Shown here one piece after another: positions 1-8,786 of a stretch of 64,000 nucleotides of DNA (position 1 is the stretch's first letter; every line of letters begins with the position of its first letter). Under the pieces are notes generated by a model. The model made no database searches. It was given only the letters and a program-made list of their open reading frames with translations, and had not been told where the DNA came from. A program made the translations under genes and the position numbers. This stretch comes from Rhodanobacteraceae bacterium (GTDB lineage Bacteria; Pseudomonadota; Gammaproteobacteria; Xanthomonadales; Rhodanobacteraceae): contig SCQU01000003.1 in assembly GCA_004299555.1 (NCBI GenBank), forward strand, positions 62,001-126,000, in the 5' to 3' direction.

Positions 1-108
1 CATCACAAGGTCTGGCGGGTCCATGGCGGCACCGACCAATTGTCGAACCTGCAAGTGCTCCACCCCACGTGTCACGCGCAGTTGCACGCGCGCGCCACCG
101 CGGGTTAG
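1..108 (+). CDS. Group II intron reverse transcriptase/maturase, C-terminal HNH end (partial)
   Basis: The reading frame is open from the first base to the stop at 106-108, giving 35 residues. They contain the tail of an HNH endonuclease domain: a Gly-Gly pair, then LSNLQVLHPTCHAQLH, the pattern (N, L..LH..CH..H) found at the end of many group II intron-encoded proteins. In the family this domain cuts the second DNA strand during retrohoming. Reverse transcriptase and maturase domains would lie upstream, outside the window. The domain V hairpin follows 44 nt after the stop, as expected for an ORF looped out of domain IV. Confidence 0.8.
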   Translation, partial: HHKVWRVHGGTDQLSNLQVLHPTCHAQLHARATAG

Positions 109-230
109 GCTGCCGCTCGCTCCTTGGTCTTCGAGCGGGTTCAAGGCTGCTTGAGCCGTATGAGGCGAAAGTCTCACGTACGGTTCTGAGGGGGGAGGGT
201 GGCCGCGAGGCCACCTTCCCACCCGACTAC
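1..230 (+). mobile_element. Group II intron, 3' portion (domains V and VI)
   Basis: The segment holds the end of an intron-encoded protein followed by the catalytic 3' part of the ribozyme. Domain V is the 34-nt hairpin at 153-186, beginning GAGCCGTATGAGG and closing with its complement CACGTACGGTTC, which is close to the bacterial group II consensus. Domain VI is the long hairpin 190-224. I can pair 190-204 with 209-224, leaving a single unpaired adenosine at 221, which fits the branch-point nucleotide. The intron would end near position 230 with the usual A-pyrimidine. The rest of the intron lies upstream of the window. Splicing competence cannot be judged without domains I-IV. Confidence 0.88.
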
Positions 231-262
231 TGACGAGGGTTCGATTCCCTTCACCCGCTCCA
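231..262 (+). tRNA. 3' part of tRNA-Gly, split by the group II intron
   Basis: The sequence after the intron reads as the variable loop, T arm and acceptor strand of a tRNA: T stem GAGGG with CCCTT around loop TTCGATT, then CACCCGC, discriminator T and an encoded CCA at 260-262. This 3' half matches bacterial tRNA-Gly, most like the CCC isoacceptor. The anticodon half is not in the window, so the isoacceptor is inferred. The junction falls at the anticodon-stem/variable-loop boundary. If the intron splices, a mature tRNA is made; if not, this is a disrupted gene. Confidence 0.72.
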
Positions 263-368
263 CGAAGGGGCCGCACGCCATGTCGACGCCAGCGGTTGCC
301 GGCTGCACCGCGGCGTATCGTCCGCGGTGCCGTCCTGTGCTGGTGCGTGAATGGCACGGGAGGCGTGC

Positions 369-1292
369 ATGAAAATCGGCATCCTGTCGCGCAACTCGCG
401 TTTGTATTCGACCCGGCGCCTGGTTGCGGCTGGACGTGCGCGCGGGCATCGGGTGCGCGTGCTTGATCCGCTGCGCTGCTACCTCAAGATCGCGCGCGAC
501 GGCTTTGCCATGCACTACGGCGGGCGGCCACTGCAGGGGTTTGACGCCGTCATTCCGCGGATCGGTGCGTCGATCACCTTTTACGGCACGGCGGTGCTGC
601 GTCAGTTTGAAATGATGGGGGTGTATACGCCCAGCCCGTCCGACGCGGTGCTGCGGGCGCGCGACAAGCTGCGCAGCCTGCAGCTCCTGGCCCGGCACGG
701 CATCGACCTGCCGGACACCGTGTTTGGCGACAACCCCGATGACACCGCCGATCTTTTGAACATGCTGGGCGCGCCGCCGCACGTGATCAAGCTGAACGAA
801 GGCGCTCAGGGTGCAGGCGTGGTGCTGACGGAAAAACCGGTGGCGTCGCAAAGCGTCATCGAGGCCTTGCGGGGCGTGTACGCCAATTTTCTGGTGCAGG
901 AATTCGTGCGCGAGGCCGAGGGCCGGGACATCCGCTGTTTCGTGGTGGGTGAACGCGTGGTGGCCGCGATGCAGCGCGTGGCGCGCGACGGCGACTTTCG
1001 CGCCAACCTGCACCGGGGCGGGCACGGTGATCCGGTCGAGCTGTCGGCGGCGGAGCGCGGGGTGGCTGTGCGCGCGGCCAAGGCGCTGGGCTTGGGCATC
1101 GCGGGCGTTGATCTTCTGCGCTCCGCGCGCGGCCCGCTGTTGCTTGAAGTCAATGCCTCGCCGGGTCTCGAGGGCATCGAAGCCGTCACCGGCGTGGACG
1201 TTGCCGGGGCGATGATCGGGCAGGTGGAAGCGGCGCTTGCCGCGGGCGCGGCAGAGCCCGGAAAGATGCACGACAGTCATAGTACGAACTAA
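369..1292 (+). CDS. rimK: RimK-like ATP-grasp ligase (ribosomal protein S6:glutamate ligase)
   Basis: The 307-residue protein aligns along its whole length with RimK. It has the N-terminal [14 protein letters not shown], the block [20 protein letters not shown], the ATP-grasp core with [20 protein letters not shown], the loop NLHRGG, and the metal/ATP motif [14 protein letters not shown] near residues 260-273. In the family this enzyme adds glutamate residues to the C-terminus of ribosomal protein S6. I chose the ATG at 369 over the in-frame ATG at 351 because the protein then begins exactly where RimK proteins do, behind a GGGAGG-type ribosome site at 359-364. No partner gene is adjacent; it stands alone after the tRNA. 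Confidence 0.92.
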   Translation: MKIGILSRNSRLYSTRRLVAAGRARGHRVRVLDPLRCYLKIARDGFAMHYGGRPLQGFDAVIPRIGASITFYGTAVLRQFEMMGVYTPSPSDAVLRARDKLRSLQLLARHGIDLPDTVFGDNPDDTADLLNMLGAPPHVIKLNEGAQGAGVVLTEKPVASQSVIEALRGVYANFLVQEFVREAEGRDIRCFVVGERVVAAMQRVARDGDFRANLHRGGHGDPVELSAAERGVAVRAAKALGLGIAGVDLLRSARGPLLLEVNASPGLEGIEAVTGVDVAGAMIGQVEAALAAGAAEPGKMHDSHSTN

Positions 1293-1376
1293 TTCGTTGA
1301 CAGTACCCGTGTAGTGTATTAGCGTTCGCTACGGTCGCACCAATCCGGGTGCGCCGGTTCGACGGAGACGGGGCTC

Positions 1377-1973
1377 ATGAAAACATCGGGTTGGGTGGTG
1401 GCGGTGGTGTTGGCAACCTGTGGTTTGGCGTTGCAGGGTTGCGCGGCAGATGGGGGGGTCAGGGATGCGGCGGATACGCAGCCTGTAGCCGCGACGCAGG
1501 TGCCGTCCACCGCGGTGCAGGCGGCCGCCGCACCTGCCGTTGCGATCCCTGAAGATCATGGCAAGCCCGTCGTGAAGGCCGACACCAAGGACAACTTCGC
1601 GGCCATCGTTGCGGCCATTCGCCAGCAGATGCAGCCGGGTGGCCGCTGGCAGTACATCGACCAACGCGAGCGCACCACCATTGATGGCAGTTTCGCTGAC
1701 ATGCAGTCGCTGTATGACCAGTTCGGCAGCGTGGACAAGATGGACCAGGCTGGCAAAATGCGACTGCTCGCCGACCAGAGCACCGTCAATGCCATCCTGA
1801 CGCGAAAGGATGGTGACCGCCTGATCTGCCGCAGCGAAATGCCCGTGGGCTCGCATCTGCCGGTGAGGACCTGCCGCACTTATGCACAGGTTCAGGCAGA
1901 GGAGCGGGGTGCGCAGCAATCCCTGCAGAAGCTCAACCAGCAGTCGGATTACCAGCGGAGAGGTGGCCACTGA
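1377..1973 (+). CDS. Putative lipoprotein of unknown function
   Basis: The protein has 198 residues. The first 22 form a signal sequence ending in a lipobox (LQGC, cysteine at residue 22), so it should be lipidated and kept at a cell-envelope membrane. After an Ala/Thr/Pro-rich linker the rest is soluble, with a central stretch of polar helices and two later cysteines (ICRSE, RTCRT) that could form a disulfide. The C-terminus is glutamine-rich. I recognise no family. It stands alone between rimK and the blaI-like gene. Confidence 0.7.
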   Translation: MKTSGWVVAVVLATCGLALQGCAADGGVRDAADTQPVAATQVPSTAVQAAAAPAVAIPEDHGKPVVKADTKDNFAAIVAAIRQQMQPGGRWQYIDQRERTTIDGSFADMQSLYDQFGSVDKMDQAGKMRLLADQSTVNAILTRKDGDRLICRSEMPVGSHLPVRTCRTYAQVQAEERGAQQSLQKLNQQSDYQRRGGH

Positions 1974-2132
1974 TCCTGGTGCCGGAGTACGCCGGATGCG
2001 ACACGCGGCAACTGGTAATGCACGATTGCGTGCGGGATGCGTACCGGCCGCGCGCGACGATGACCCGCGGCGGTGCGTGGCGACGACCCTTCATGCACGT
2101 CCGTGTGGACGTGCGGCCAAGCGCAGGCGGTG

Positions 2133-2534
2133 ATGATGGCCAATCGAGTATGGACGCCTCCGCGTCCCACCGAAGCCGAACTTGAAATCCTGCAGGTGCT
2201 GTGGGAACACGGCGCCTGCACGGTGCGTGACGTGCACGAGGTGCTGAATCAACGCTCGGGTACCGGGTACACGACGGCGCTGAAGCTGCTGCAGATCATG
2301 CACGACAAGGGGCTGGTGGCGCGCGACGAATCGCAACGCGCGCACGTCTACCGCGCAGCGGTGAGCAAGGAGCGGACCCAGAAAAAGTTTGTGTCCGACA
2401 TGTTGCGGCGGGTATTTGATGGTTCGCCTTCGCGGCTGGTGCTGCAGGCATTGGGTGACCATCAGGCGAGCCATGCGGAATTGCAGGAAATCCGCTCGCT
2501 GCTCGATCGCCTGGACCGGGACGCGGATCGATGA
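2133..2534 (+). CDS. BlaI/MecI-family transcriptional repressor
   Basis: The 133-residue protein has the winged-helix fold of BlaI/MecI repressors: PTEAELEILQVLWEHG, then TVRDVHEVLN and TGYTTALKLLQIMHDKGLV, where the recognition helix sits, and a C-terminal dimerisation helix pair rich in Leu and Arg. Repressors of this family bind palindromes as dimers and are cleaved after a signal from a partner M56 peptidase. That partner is the next gene, whose ATG at 2531 overlaps this stop codon. Two ATGs are adjacent (2133 and 2136); either may be used. The likely operator lies in 1974-2132. Confidence 0.88.
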   Translation: MMANRVWTPPRPTEAELEILQVLWEHGACTVRDVHEVLNQRSGTGYTTALKLLQIMHDKGLVARDESQRAHVYRAAVSKERTQKKFVSDMLRRVFDGSPSRLVLQALGDHQASHAELQEIRSLLDRLDRDADR

Positions 2535-4195
2535 ACGCAGCCTCACTCGTTTCCATCGTCATCGCCGCACTCGGCTGGGCGCTGCTGCAGTTCGTGTGGC
2601 AGGCGGGTGTGGTGGGCCTGGTGTACGCCGCGGCACGCTGGCTGCTGCCGCGCGGGAACCCCCGCTACCTGGCGGCGCTGCTCGCGCTTGCCGTGCTCGT
2701 GATCTGGCCCGCCGTGACCGTGTGGCGCGAACTGGCGGCCGGGCTGTCCGCGGTGGACCTGCCCGCGGTGGCGGCGCTTGGGAGCGCGGGGGCGGCGGGC
2801 GCGCCGGCACCGGCGCTGCCCGGCTGGCACCGGGCGCTGGCTGCGGCGGTGCCGTGGCTGGTGTTGGTGTGGGCACTGGGCGTGGCCGTGCTGGGTACGC
2901 GCGTGTTCCGGCAATGGCGCGGACTGCGCGCGCTGCTGCGCGCCGCCGAGGCGCTGCCCGCGTGGCAAGCGCGGGCGCGGCGGTTTGCAGACGCCCTCGG
3001 CCTGCGCCGCATGGTGCCGGTGCTCGCGAGCGTGCGCGTTGTGACGCCGACGCTGGTCGGGTGGGTGCGGCCGGCGGTGGTGCTGCCGCTTGCGCTCCTG
3101 GCGCGGATGCCCGCGGCGCAGATCGACTTGATCCTGGCGCATGAGCTCGCGCATCTCAAGCGGCTGGATCACCTTGCCAACCTGTTCCAGGTGGTGGTGG
3201 AGACGCTGTTTTTCTACCACCCGGCGGTGCACTGGATTTCGCGCGACGCACGCAACGAACGCGAGTTGTGCTGCGATGCGCTGGCGCTGCGCGTGACCCG
3301 GGGGCGGCGCCGCGACTTTGTCGCGGCGTTGGCCAATCTCGAGGCATTTCGAGCCGGGGACACCGCCCTCGCGCTGGCAGCCAGCGGCGGCGTGCTGGCG
3401 GAACGCGCGTGGTTCATTGCCGGGGCGCTGCCAGCGCCGCGCCGCCACTCGCGTGGAAACCTGCTCATCGCCGTGGCCGCGGTGGCGCTGGTTGGGTTGG
3501 CGTGGACGACGTGGCAACGCGCGTCACAGCGGGCCGGCACGCTGGCGCTGGTTGCCGCCAGCGACCGCACGCTGCTGCAGGCGACGGAGCAACGCACGGC
3601 GCGGATGCCGCTGCAGTGGGCTGACGCCGCGGCCGGCGCACCGTCGCTGTCGCCGGTACCACCCGCCGTGCTGGCACCAGCAACGCCCACGCCGGTGCCA
3701 CCCCGGTCGCTGCGCCTGCTGGATCCGCCCTCCCTGCGTTTGCCGGTTGCGCCGCTGCGTAGTGCGCCGGTGATGGCGATACCGCCGTCAGCGCGTGTGC
3801 TGGCGCCGGCGGCCGCCACCGCGACGGCGCCGCCGCGGGCCGTGCATACGGTACGGCCGGTGTATCCCGCCGCGGAACTGTGGGCGGGAACCCAGGCCCG
3901 GGTCGTGGTGGAATTTGCGCTGGACGCGCGCGGTGTGCCGCGGCACCTTGAAGTGCTTGGCGCGGGTGCCGGGCCGTTTGCCGTTGCGGCGCTGCAGGCC
4001 CTGCAGCAGTGGCGGTTTGCCGCGCCCACGGCCGGCGGACGGCGTTACCGCCAGGCGTTCTCGTTCGTGTTGGGGGCCGATGCCGCCGCATCGCCTGCTG
4101 CCGCGCAACCCTGCGTGGTGACGACGGGCACGCACATTTGCCGGCCGGTCACCGCTGCCGGCGCAGGCGTCACGGCATTCAAGCGGCTGCGCTGA
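2531..4195 (+). CDS. BlaR1-like M56 membrane metallopeptidase fused to a TonB C-terminal domain
   Basis: The 554-residue protein begins with several hydrophobic segments (residues about 5-30, 37-60 and 95-120). A zinc peptidase domain follows with HELAH at residues 204-208 and a downstream NERELCCD that should supply the third zinc ligand. Another membrane segment lies near residue 315. A long Ala/Pro linker then leads to a TonB-like domain (about residues 438-510: VRPVYPAAE... VVVEFALDARGVP... ALQQWRFAAP). In BlaR1 the outer part is a beta-lactam sensor; here it is replaced by the TonB-like domain, so the signal is unknown. It pairs by ATGA overlap with the repressor before it. Confidence 0.85.
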   Translation: MNAASLVSIVIAALGWALLQFVWQAGVVGLVYAAARWLLPRGNPRYLAALLALAVLVIWPAVTVWRELAAGLSAVDLPAVAALGSAGAAGAPAPALPGWHRALAAAVPWLVLVWALGVAVLGTRVFRQWRGLRALLRAAEALPAWQARARRFADALGLRRMVPVLASVRVVTPTLVGWVRPAVVLPLALLARMPAAQIDLILAHELAHLKRLDHLANLFQVVVETLFFYHPAVHWISRDARNERELCCDALALRVTRGRRRDFVAALANLEAFRAGDTALALAASGGVLAERAWFIAGALPAPRRHSRGNLLIAVAAVALVGLAWTTWQRASQRAGTLALVAASDRTLLQATEQRTARMPLQWADAAAGAPSLSPVPPAVLAPATPTPVPPRSLRLLDPPSLRLPVAPLRSAPVMAIPPSARVLAPAAATATAPPRAVHTVRPVYPAAELWAGTQARVVVEFALDARGVPRHLEVLGAGAGPFAVAALQALQQWRFAAPTAGGRRYRQAFSFVLGADAAASPAAAQPCVVTTGTHICRPVTAAGAGVTAFKRLR

Positions 4196-4286
4196 GCGCG
4201 TGCGGCCGTCGGGGAACGCAGCGCGCGCACGCGTTTCTCGCTAAGCTTGCAACCGCGGTGGATAGCCGCATTCGACGGAATCGACC

Positions 4287-4973
4287 ATGCGCGTGCTGGT
4301 GATCGAAGACAACAACGATATCGCCGCCAACATCGGTGATTACCTGGAAGACCGCGGGCATGTGGTCGATTTTGCGGGCGATGGCGTGACCGGCTTGCAC
4401 CTGGCCGTGGTCAACGATTTCGACGTGATCGTACTCGATCTGACCCTGCCCGGGATGGACGGCATCGAGGTGTGCAAAAAACTCCGCGGTGAAGCCCACA
4501 AGCAGACGCCGGTGTTGATGCTGACGGCGCGCGATGCGCTGGAGCAGAAGCTGACGGGGTTCGAGTCGGGCGCCGATGATTACATGACCAAGCCGTTTGC
4601 CCTGCAGGAGCTGGCGGCACGGCTGGAAGTGCTGGCGCGGCGCGGCAAGGGGCCCAAGAGCCGCATCCTCAAGATCGCCGACCTGACTTTCAACCTTGAC
4701 ACCTTGGTGGTGATTCGCGCCGGGCAGTCGATCCAGCTGAACCCGATTGGCCTGAAACTGCTGCAGGCGCTGATGGAAGCCAGTCCATCGGTGGTGACGC
4801 GGCAGGATCTCGAGCAGAAGGTGTGGGGCGAGGAATTGCCCGACTCCGATTCGTTGCGGGTCCACATCCACGGCCTGCGGGCCGCGATCGACAAACCCTT
4901 CGACAAATTGTTGATCCACACCCGCCACGGCATCGGCTACCGCATGGTCGATCCGGATGCAGTCCCGGCGTAA
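4287..4973 (+). CDS. OmpR/PhoP-family response regulator
   Basis: This 228-residue two-domain regulator starts with a receiver domain: acidic pocket VIEDNND, phosphoacceptor Asp51 in VLDLTLPGMDG, the threonine in LTARD and Lys102 in MTKPF. The second half is an OmpR-type winged helix with RVHIHGLRAAIDKPF and the final wing HTRHGIGYRM. It should bind DNA as a dimer when phosphorylated. The histidine kinase gene begins 17 bases before its stop, so the two are co-translated and almost certainly cognate. The regulated genes are unknown; nearby pilT is a possible target only by proximity. Confidence 0.92.
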   Translation: MRVLVIEDNNDIAANIGDYLEDRGHVVDFAGDGVTGLHLAVVNDFDVIVLDLTLPGMDGIEVCKKLRGEAHKQTPVLMLTARDALEQKLTGFESGADDYMTKPFALQELAARLEVLARRGKGPKSRILKIADLTFNLDTLVVIRAGQSIQLNPIGLKLLQALMEASPSVVTRQDLEQKVWGEELPDSDSLRVHIHGLRAAIDKPFDKLLIHTRHGIGYRMVDPDAVPA

Positions 4974-6270
4974 GCTCCGCTTTCGGCTGATCGTCACCTT
5001 CACGCTGTTTGGGCTTGGCCTCAGCGTGCTGTTTGCCGTGGCGTCGCTGTATGTGCGCGCGAAGGTCGAGAACCAGCTGATCGACCAGAGCCTCGAAGCC
5101 GATCTTACCCAGGCGGTCGAGACCAAGCACCAGCATCCGGACCAGCCGCCGCATTCAAACCTCATCGTGGTGTGGTTCTGGAACGACCAGACCGTGTACC
5201 AGGCGCCGCTGGCGTGGCAGGGCCTGGCCTCGGGGGTGTATGACATGCACGGGGGCACCGGCGGCATGCCGCAGCGTTACAAGCTGGCGGTGGTGCGGAA
5301 ATACGGATTGGATGCGTTCCTTACCTACGACATCAGCCGCGAGAGCCTGGGCAAGCGCCAGCTGGTCACGGGACTCGTCGCGGCGGTGGTGCTGTTCACC
5401 CTGTTGTCGCTGCTGGTCGGCTACTGGTTGTCGCGGCGGGTGATGCGCCCGGTCACCGAGCTGGCGCAGCGCCTGCGCGCGTTCCGCAGTGGCCACCAGA
5501 TGGAACCGCTGGCACCGCATTTCGCCGAGGATGAAGTCGGCGAATTGGCCGCCGCGCTGGATGACTATGCCGCACGCCAGAGTGCCCTGATCCAGCGTGA
5601 TCGCGAGTTCAACGCCGACGTCAGCCACGAGCTGCGTACGCCGCTGGCGGTCATCGCCAGCACCACCGAGCTGCTGGTCGGCGCGCCGGATCTGTCCGAC
5701 AAGCTGCGCACGCGCCTGCAGCGCATCGAGCGGGCGGTGCGGCAGGCGACCGAGCTCACCCAGGCGTTGCTGCTGTTGTCGCGGGCCGAGCGTTCCGGGC
5801 CGGTGGACGGCGAGAGCACCGACGTCGTCAAGGTGGTCACGGAAGTGGTCGATACCCACCGGCCGGACCTGGCGCACAAGGCGGTGGAGCTGCGGCTCGA
5901 AGTTGAAGCCGCGCTCACGGTCGATGCGCCGGCGTCGGTGGTGGCGGTGGCGCTCGGCAACCTGGTGGGCAACGCCTGCAAGTACACCCAGGAAGGCGAA
6001 ATCGTCGTGCGGGTGCAAGCCGGAAGGGTGCGGGTCGAAGACACCGGGCCCGGCATCAAGGCCGAGGACGCCGAGCGCCTGTTCCAGCGCGGCCAGCGCG
6101 GCGAGGGCGTGACCGTAGGCGGCGCCGGGCTGGGACTTGCGATCGTGCGCCGGCTGTGCGAGTTGTACGGGTGGCGCGTGGGCCTGGCGCCGCGCGCCGG
6201 GCGGGGTGCGGTGGCGACGCTGGACTTCGGCGACGCCGCCGGATCGGGGTCCGACGGCGCGGCCGGCTAG
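4957..6270 (+). CDS. Sensor histidine kinase, partner of the preceding regulator
   Basis: The 437-residue kinase has a membrane segment at about residues 9-30, a periplasmic sensor stretch, a second membrane segment near 135-160 (GLVAAVVLFTLLSLLVGYWL), a HAMP region, and the H box FNADVSHELRTPLAV with the phosphorylated histidine at about residue 224. The N box is LGNLVGNACKYT, and the G boxes are EDTGPGIKAED and GAGLGLAIVRRL. The reading frame overlaps the regulator by 17 bases. The sensor region of about 100 residues resembles no fold I can name. Confidence 0.9.
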   Translation: MQSRRKLRFRLIVTFTLFGLGLSVLFAVASLYVRAKVENQLIDQSLEADLTQAVETKHQHPDQPPHSNLIVVWFWNDQTVYQAPLAWQGLASGVYDMHGGTGGMPQRYKLAVVRKYGLDAFLTYDISRESLGKRQLVTGLVAAVVLFTLLSLLVGYWLSRRVMRPVTELAQRLRAFRSGHQMEPLAPHFAEDEVGELAAALDDYAARQSALIQRDREFNADVSHELRTPLAVIASTTELLVGAPDLSDKLRTRLQRIERAVRQATELTQALLLLSRAERSGPVDGESTDVVKVVTEVVDTHRPDLAHKAVELRLEVEAALTVDAPASVVAVALGNLVGNACKYTQEGEIVVRVQAGRVRVEDTGPGIKAEDAERLFQRGQRGEGVTVGGAGLGLAIVRRLCELYGWRVGLAPRAGRGAVATLDFGDAAGSGSDGAAG

Positions 6271-6303
6271 CGGCGGCGCCGGGTTTTCGCGGGCCGGCGG
6301 GCG

Positions 6304-6309
6304 TATACT
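6304..6309 (+). promoter_or_regulatory. Possible -10 element upstream of pilT
   Basis: TATACT lies about 110 bases before the pilT start, in the 150-base gap after the kinase gene. It is a five-of-six match to the sigma-70 -10 box in otherwise very GC-rich sequence. No good -35 box is visible at the normal spacing, so this is a weak call. Confidence 0.3.
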
Positions 6310-6421
6310 CAAGGCCGGTTCGGGGTGCGTGCAGCGGGCTTGCGGTATGGGCCGGCGTCGGGCACAGTGAGCCCGCCCTGCGTCGCGTTGCGCCGTCTCA
6401 AGGCACTCATCGGGAGGGGTC

Positions 6422-7459
6422 ATGGATATTGCCGAACTGCTGGCCTTTTCGGTCAAGAACAAAGCCTCGGACTTGCACTTGTCGGCAGGACTGCCGCCGA
6501 TGATCCGGGTCGACGGCGATATCCGCCGCATCAACCTGCCGGCGCTGGAACACAAGCAGGTACACGCGCTGGTGTACGACATCATGTCGGACAAGCAGCG
6601 GCGCGACTACGAGGAATTCCTCGAGACCGACTTTTCATTCGAGATACCGGGCCTCGCGCGCTTTCGTGTCAACGCGTTCAACCAGAACCGCGGCGCCGGT
6701 GCGGTGTTCCGCACCATTCCGGCCGAGGTGTGGACGCTCGAAGACCTTGGCACCCCGAAGGTCTTCAAGGATCTCATCAACCAGCCGCAGGGCCTGATCC
6801 TCGTGACCGGGCCGACGGGCTCCGGCAAGTCGACGACGCTCGCGGCGATGATCGACTACGTCAACAAGAACAACTACGGGCACATCCTGTCGATCGAGGA
6901 TCCGATCGAATTCGTGCACACCGCGCAAAAGTGCGTGATCAACCAGCGCGAAGTGCATCGCGACACGCTTGGGTTTACCGAGGCCTTGCGTTCGGCGCTG
7001 CGCGAAGATCCCGACTTCATCCTGGTCGGCGAAATGCGCGACATCGAGACCATCCGTCTCGCGCTGACGGCGGCCGAAACCGGACACCTGGTGTTTGCGA
7101 CGCTGCACACCAATTCGGCGGCCAAGACCATCGACCGCATCATCGACGTGTTTCCCGCCGGCGAAAAGCCGATGGTGCGTTCGATGCTGTCTGAATCCCT
7201 GCGCGCGGTGATCACGCAGACGCTGCTGAAGAAAGTCGGTGGCGGCCGCGTGCCGGCGTGGGAAATCATGGTCGGCATCCCGGCCATCCGGAACCTCATC
7301 CGCGAGGACAAGGTCGCGCAGATGTATTCATCGATCCAGACCGGCCAGCAATACGGGATGCAGACGATGGATCAGTGCCTGCAGGATCTGGTGCGGCGCG
7401 GATTGGTCACGCGGCAGGATGCCATGATGCGCGCCAAGATCAAGGAAATATTCAAATGA
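6422..7459 (+). CDS. pilT: Type IV pilus retraction ATPase PilT
   Basis: The 345-residue protein is the cytoplasmic hexameric ATPase that depolymerises the pilus and drives twitching. It has the N-terminal PAS-like domain (KNKASDLHLSAGLPPMIRVD), a Walker A at residues 130-138 (GPTGSGKST), the aspartate box SIEDPIEF, the Walker B region ALREDPDFILVGEMRD, the histidine box TLHTNSAAKTIDR, and the C-terminal motif AIRNLIREDK typical of PilT. Length matches the family. A GGGAGGGGT ribosome site precedes the ATG. pilU follows after a 120-base gap, the normal arrangement. Confidence 0.96.
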   Translation: MDIAELLAFSVKNKASDLHLSAGLPPMIRVDGDIRRINLPALEHKQVHALVYDIMSDKQRRDYEEFLETDFSFEIPGLARFRVNAFNQNRGAGAVFRTIPAEVWTLEDLGTPKVFKDLINQPQGLILVTGPTGSGKSTTLAAMIDYVNKNNYGHILSIEDPIEFVHTAQKCVINQREVHRDTLGFTEALRSALREDPDFILVGEMRDIETIRLALTAAETGHLVFATLHTNSAAKTIDRIIDVFPAGEKPMVRSMLSESLRAVITQTLLKKVGGGRVPAWEIMVGIPAIRNLIREDKVAQMYSSIQTGQQYGMQTMDQCLQDLVRRGLVTRQDAMMRAKIKEIFK

Positions 7460-7587
7460 ACGCCGGACATTCATCCTGCGCGGTACGCGGATGCGGGGCG
7501 ATGCAGGGCGCGGAGTGCAACGGTGTTGTCATCCCGTAGCAGCGGCGCAGGGCTGCTGCTGCGGGTTCCCAGCGTGAGGACATGCCC

Positions 7588-8736
7588 ATGAGTGCCGTCG
7601 ACTTCACCTCGTTCCTCAAATTGATGGTGCACAAGAAGGCTTCCGACTTGTTCATCACCGCCGGCGTGGCGCCGTCGATCAAGGTCAACGGCCGCATCGT
7701 GCCGATCACGCAGACCGCACTGACCGCGCAGGACTCGCGCGACATGGTGCTGAACGTGATGAATCCGCAGCAGCGCGAAGAGTTTGAAAAGACCCACGAG
7801 TGCCAGTTCGCGATCGGCGTGTCTGGCGTCGGACGCTTCCGCGTGTCGTGTTTTTACCAGCGCAACTGCGTCGGCATGGTGCTGCGCCGGATCGAGTCGC
7901 GCATTCCAACCATCGAGGAACTGAACCTGCTGCCGATCGTCAAGCAGCTGGCGATGACCAAGCGCGGCATCGTGCTGTTCGTGGGGGCCACCGGCTCGGG
8001 CAAATCGACCTCGCTCGCCGCGATGATCGGCTACCGCAACCAGAACTCCACCGGCCACATCATCACCATCGAAGACCCGATCGAATACGTCCACAAGCAC
8101 GAGGGTTGCATCATCACCCAGCGCGAACTCGGGATCGACACCGACAGCTGGGAAAACGCGTTGAAGAACACGCTGCGCCAGGCGCCCGACGTGATCATGA
8201 TCGGCGAGGTGCGTACGCGCGAAACCATGGAGTACGCGATCCACTTTTCCGAAACCGGCCACCTGGTGCTGTGCACCTTGCACGCCAACAACGCCAACCA
8301 GGCGCTGGAACGCATCATCCACTTCTTCCCGGAAACCATCCGCGACCAGCTGTACATGGATCTGTCACTGAACCTCAAGGGCATTGTCGCGCAGCAGTTG
8401 ATCCCGACCCCCGACGGCAAGAGCCGCTGGGTGGCCATGGAAGTCCTGCTGGGCACGCCGCTGGTGCAGGACTACATCCGCAAGGGCGAGGTCCACAAGA
8501 TCAAGGACGTGATGAAACAGTCCACCAACCTTGGCATGTGCACCTTCGACCAGAACCTCGTCGAGCTGTATCACGCCGGCCACATCAGTTACGAGGACGC
8601 GCTGCGTTTCGCCGACTCGGCCAACGAGGTGCGCCTGGCGATCAAGCTGGCGCAGGGCGGCGACGCGCGCACCCTGTCCCAGGGGCTGGGGGACGTGGAG
8701 CTGCAGGAAACCCGCGACGCCGGGCGGCGGCTCTGA
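7588..8736 (+). CDS. pilU: Type IV pilus retraction ATPase accessory protein PilU
   Basis: This 382-residue PilT paralogue acts with PilT in retraction under load. It shows SDLFITAGVAPSIKVNGR at the start, Walker A GATGSGKST near residue 133, the acidic box TIEDPIEY, Walker B APDVIMIGEVRTRE and the histidine box TLHANNANQALER. Its C-terminal tail is longer than that of PilT, as in other PilU proteins. I preferred the ATG at 7588 to the one at 7582, because GAGGA at 7576-7580 is then seven bases away rather than one. It converges on pyrB. Confidence 0.95.
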   Translation: MSAVDFTSFLKLMVHKKASDLFITAGVAPSIKVNGRIVPITQTALTAQDSRDMVLNVMNPQQREEFEKTHECQFAIGVSGVGRFRVSCFYQRNCVGMVLRRIESRIPTIEELNLLPIVKQLAMTKRGIVLFVGATGSGKSTSLAAMIGYRNQNSTGHIITIEDPIEYVHKHEGCIITQRELGIDTDSWENALKNTLRQAPDVIMIGEVRTRETMEYAIHFSETGHLVLCTLHANNANQALERIIHFFPETIRDQLYMDLSLNLKGIVAQQLIPTPDGKSRWVAMEVLLGTPLVQDYIRKGEVHKIKDVMKQSTNLGMCTFDQNLVELYHAGHISYEDALRFADSANEVRLAIKLAQGGDARTLSQGLGDVELQETRDAGRRL

Positions 8737-8786
8737 CGCCGGCGTACCGGACCGCGCGCAACACAATGGGCAGGCCCTGCGTGCGA

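Noticed and set aside
348-366. Sigma-54 promoter ahead of rimK (TGGCAC near 354)
   Set aside because: The distance to the next GC element does not fit the -24/-12 spacing, and it overlaps the ribosome site.
174-1280. Minus-strand open frame opposite rimK
   Set aside because: Mirror of a full-length, clearly conserved rimK gene and partly antisense to tRNA and intron RNA.
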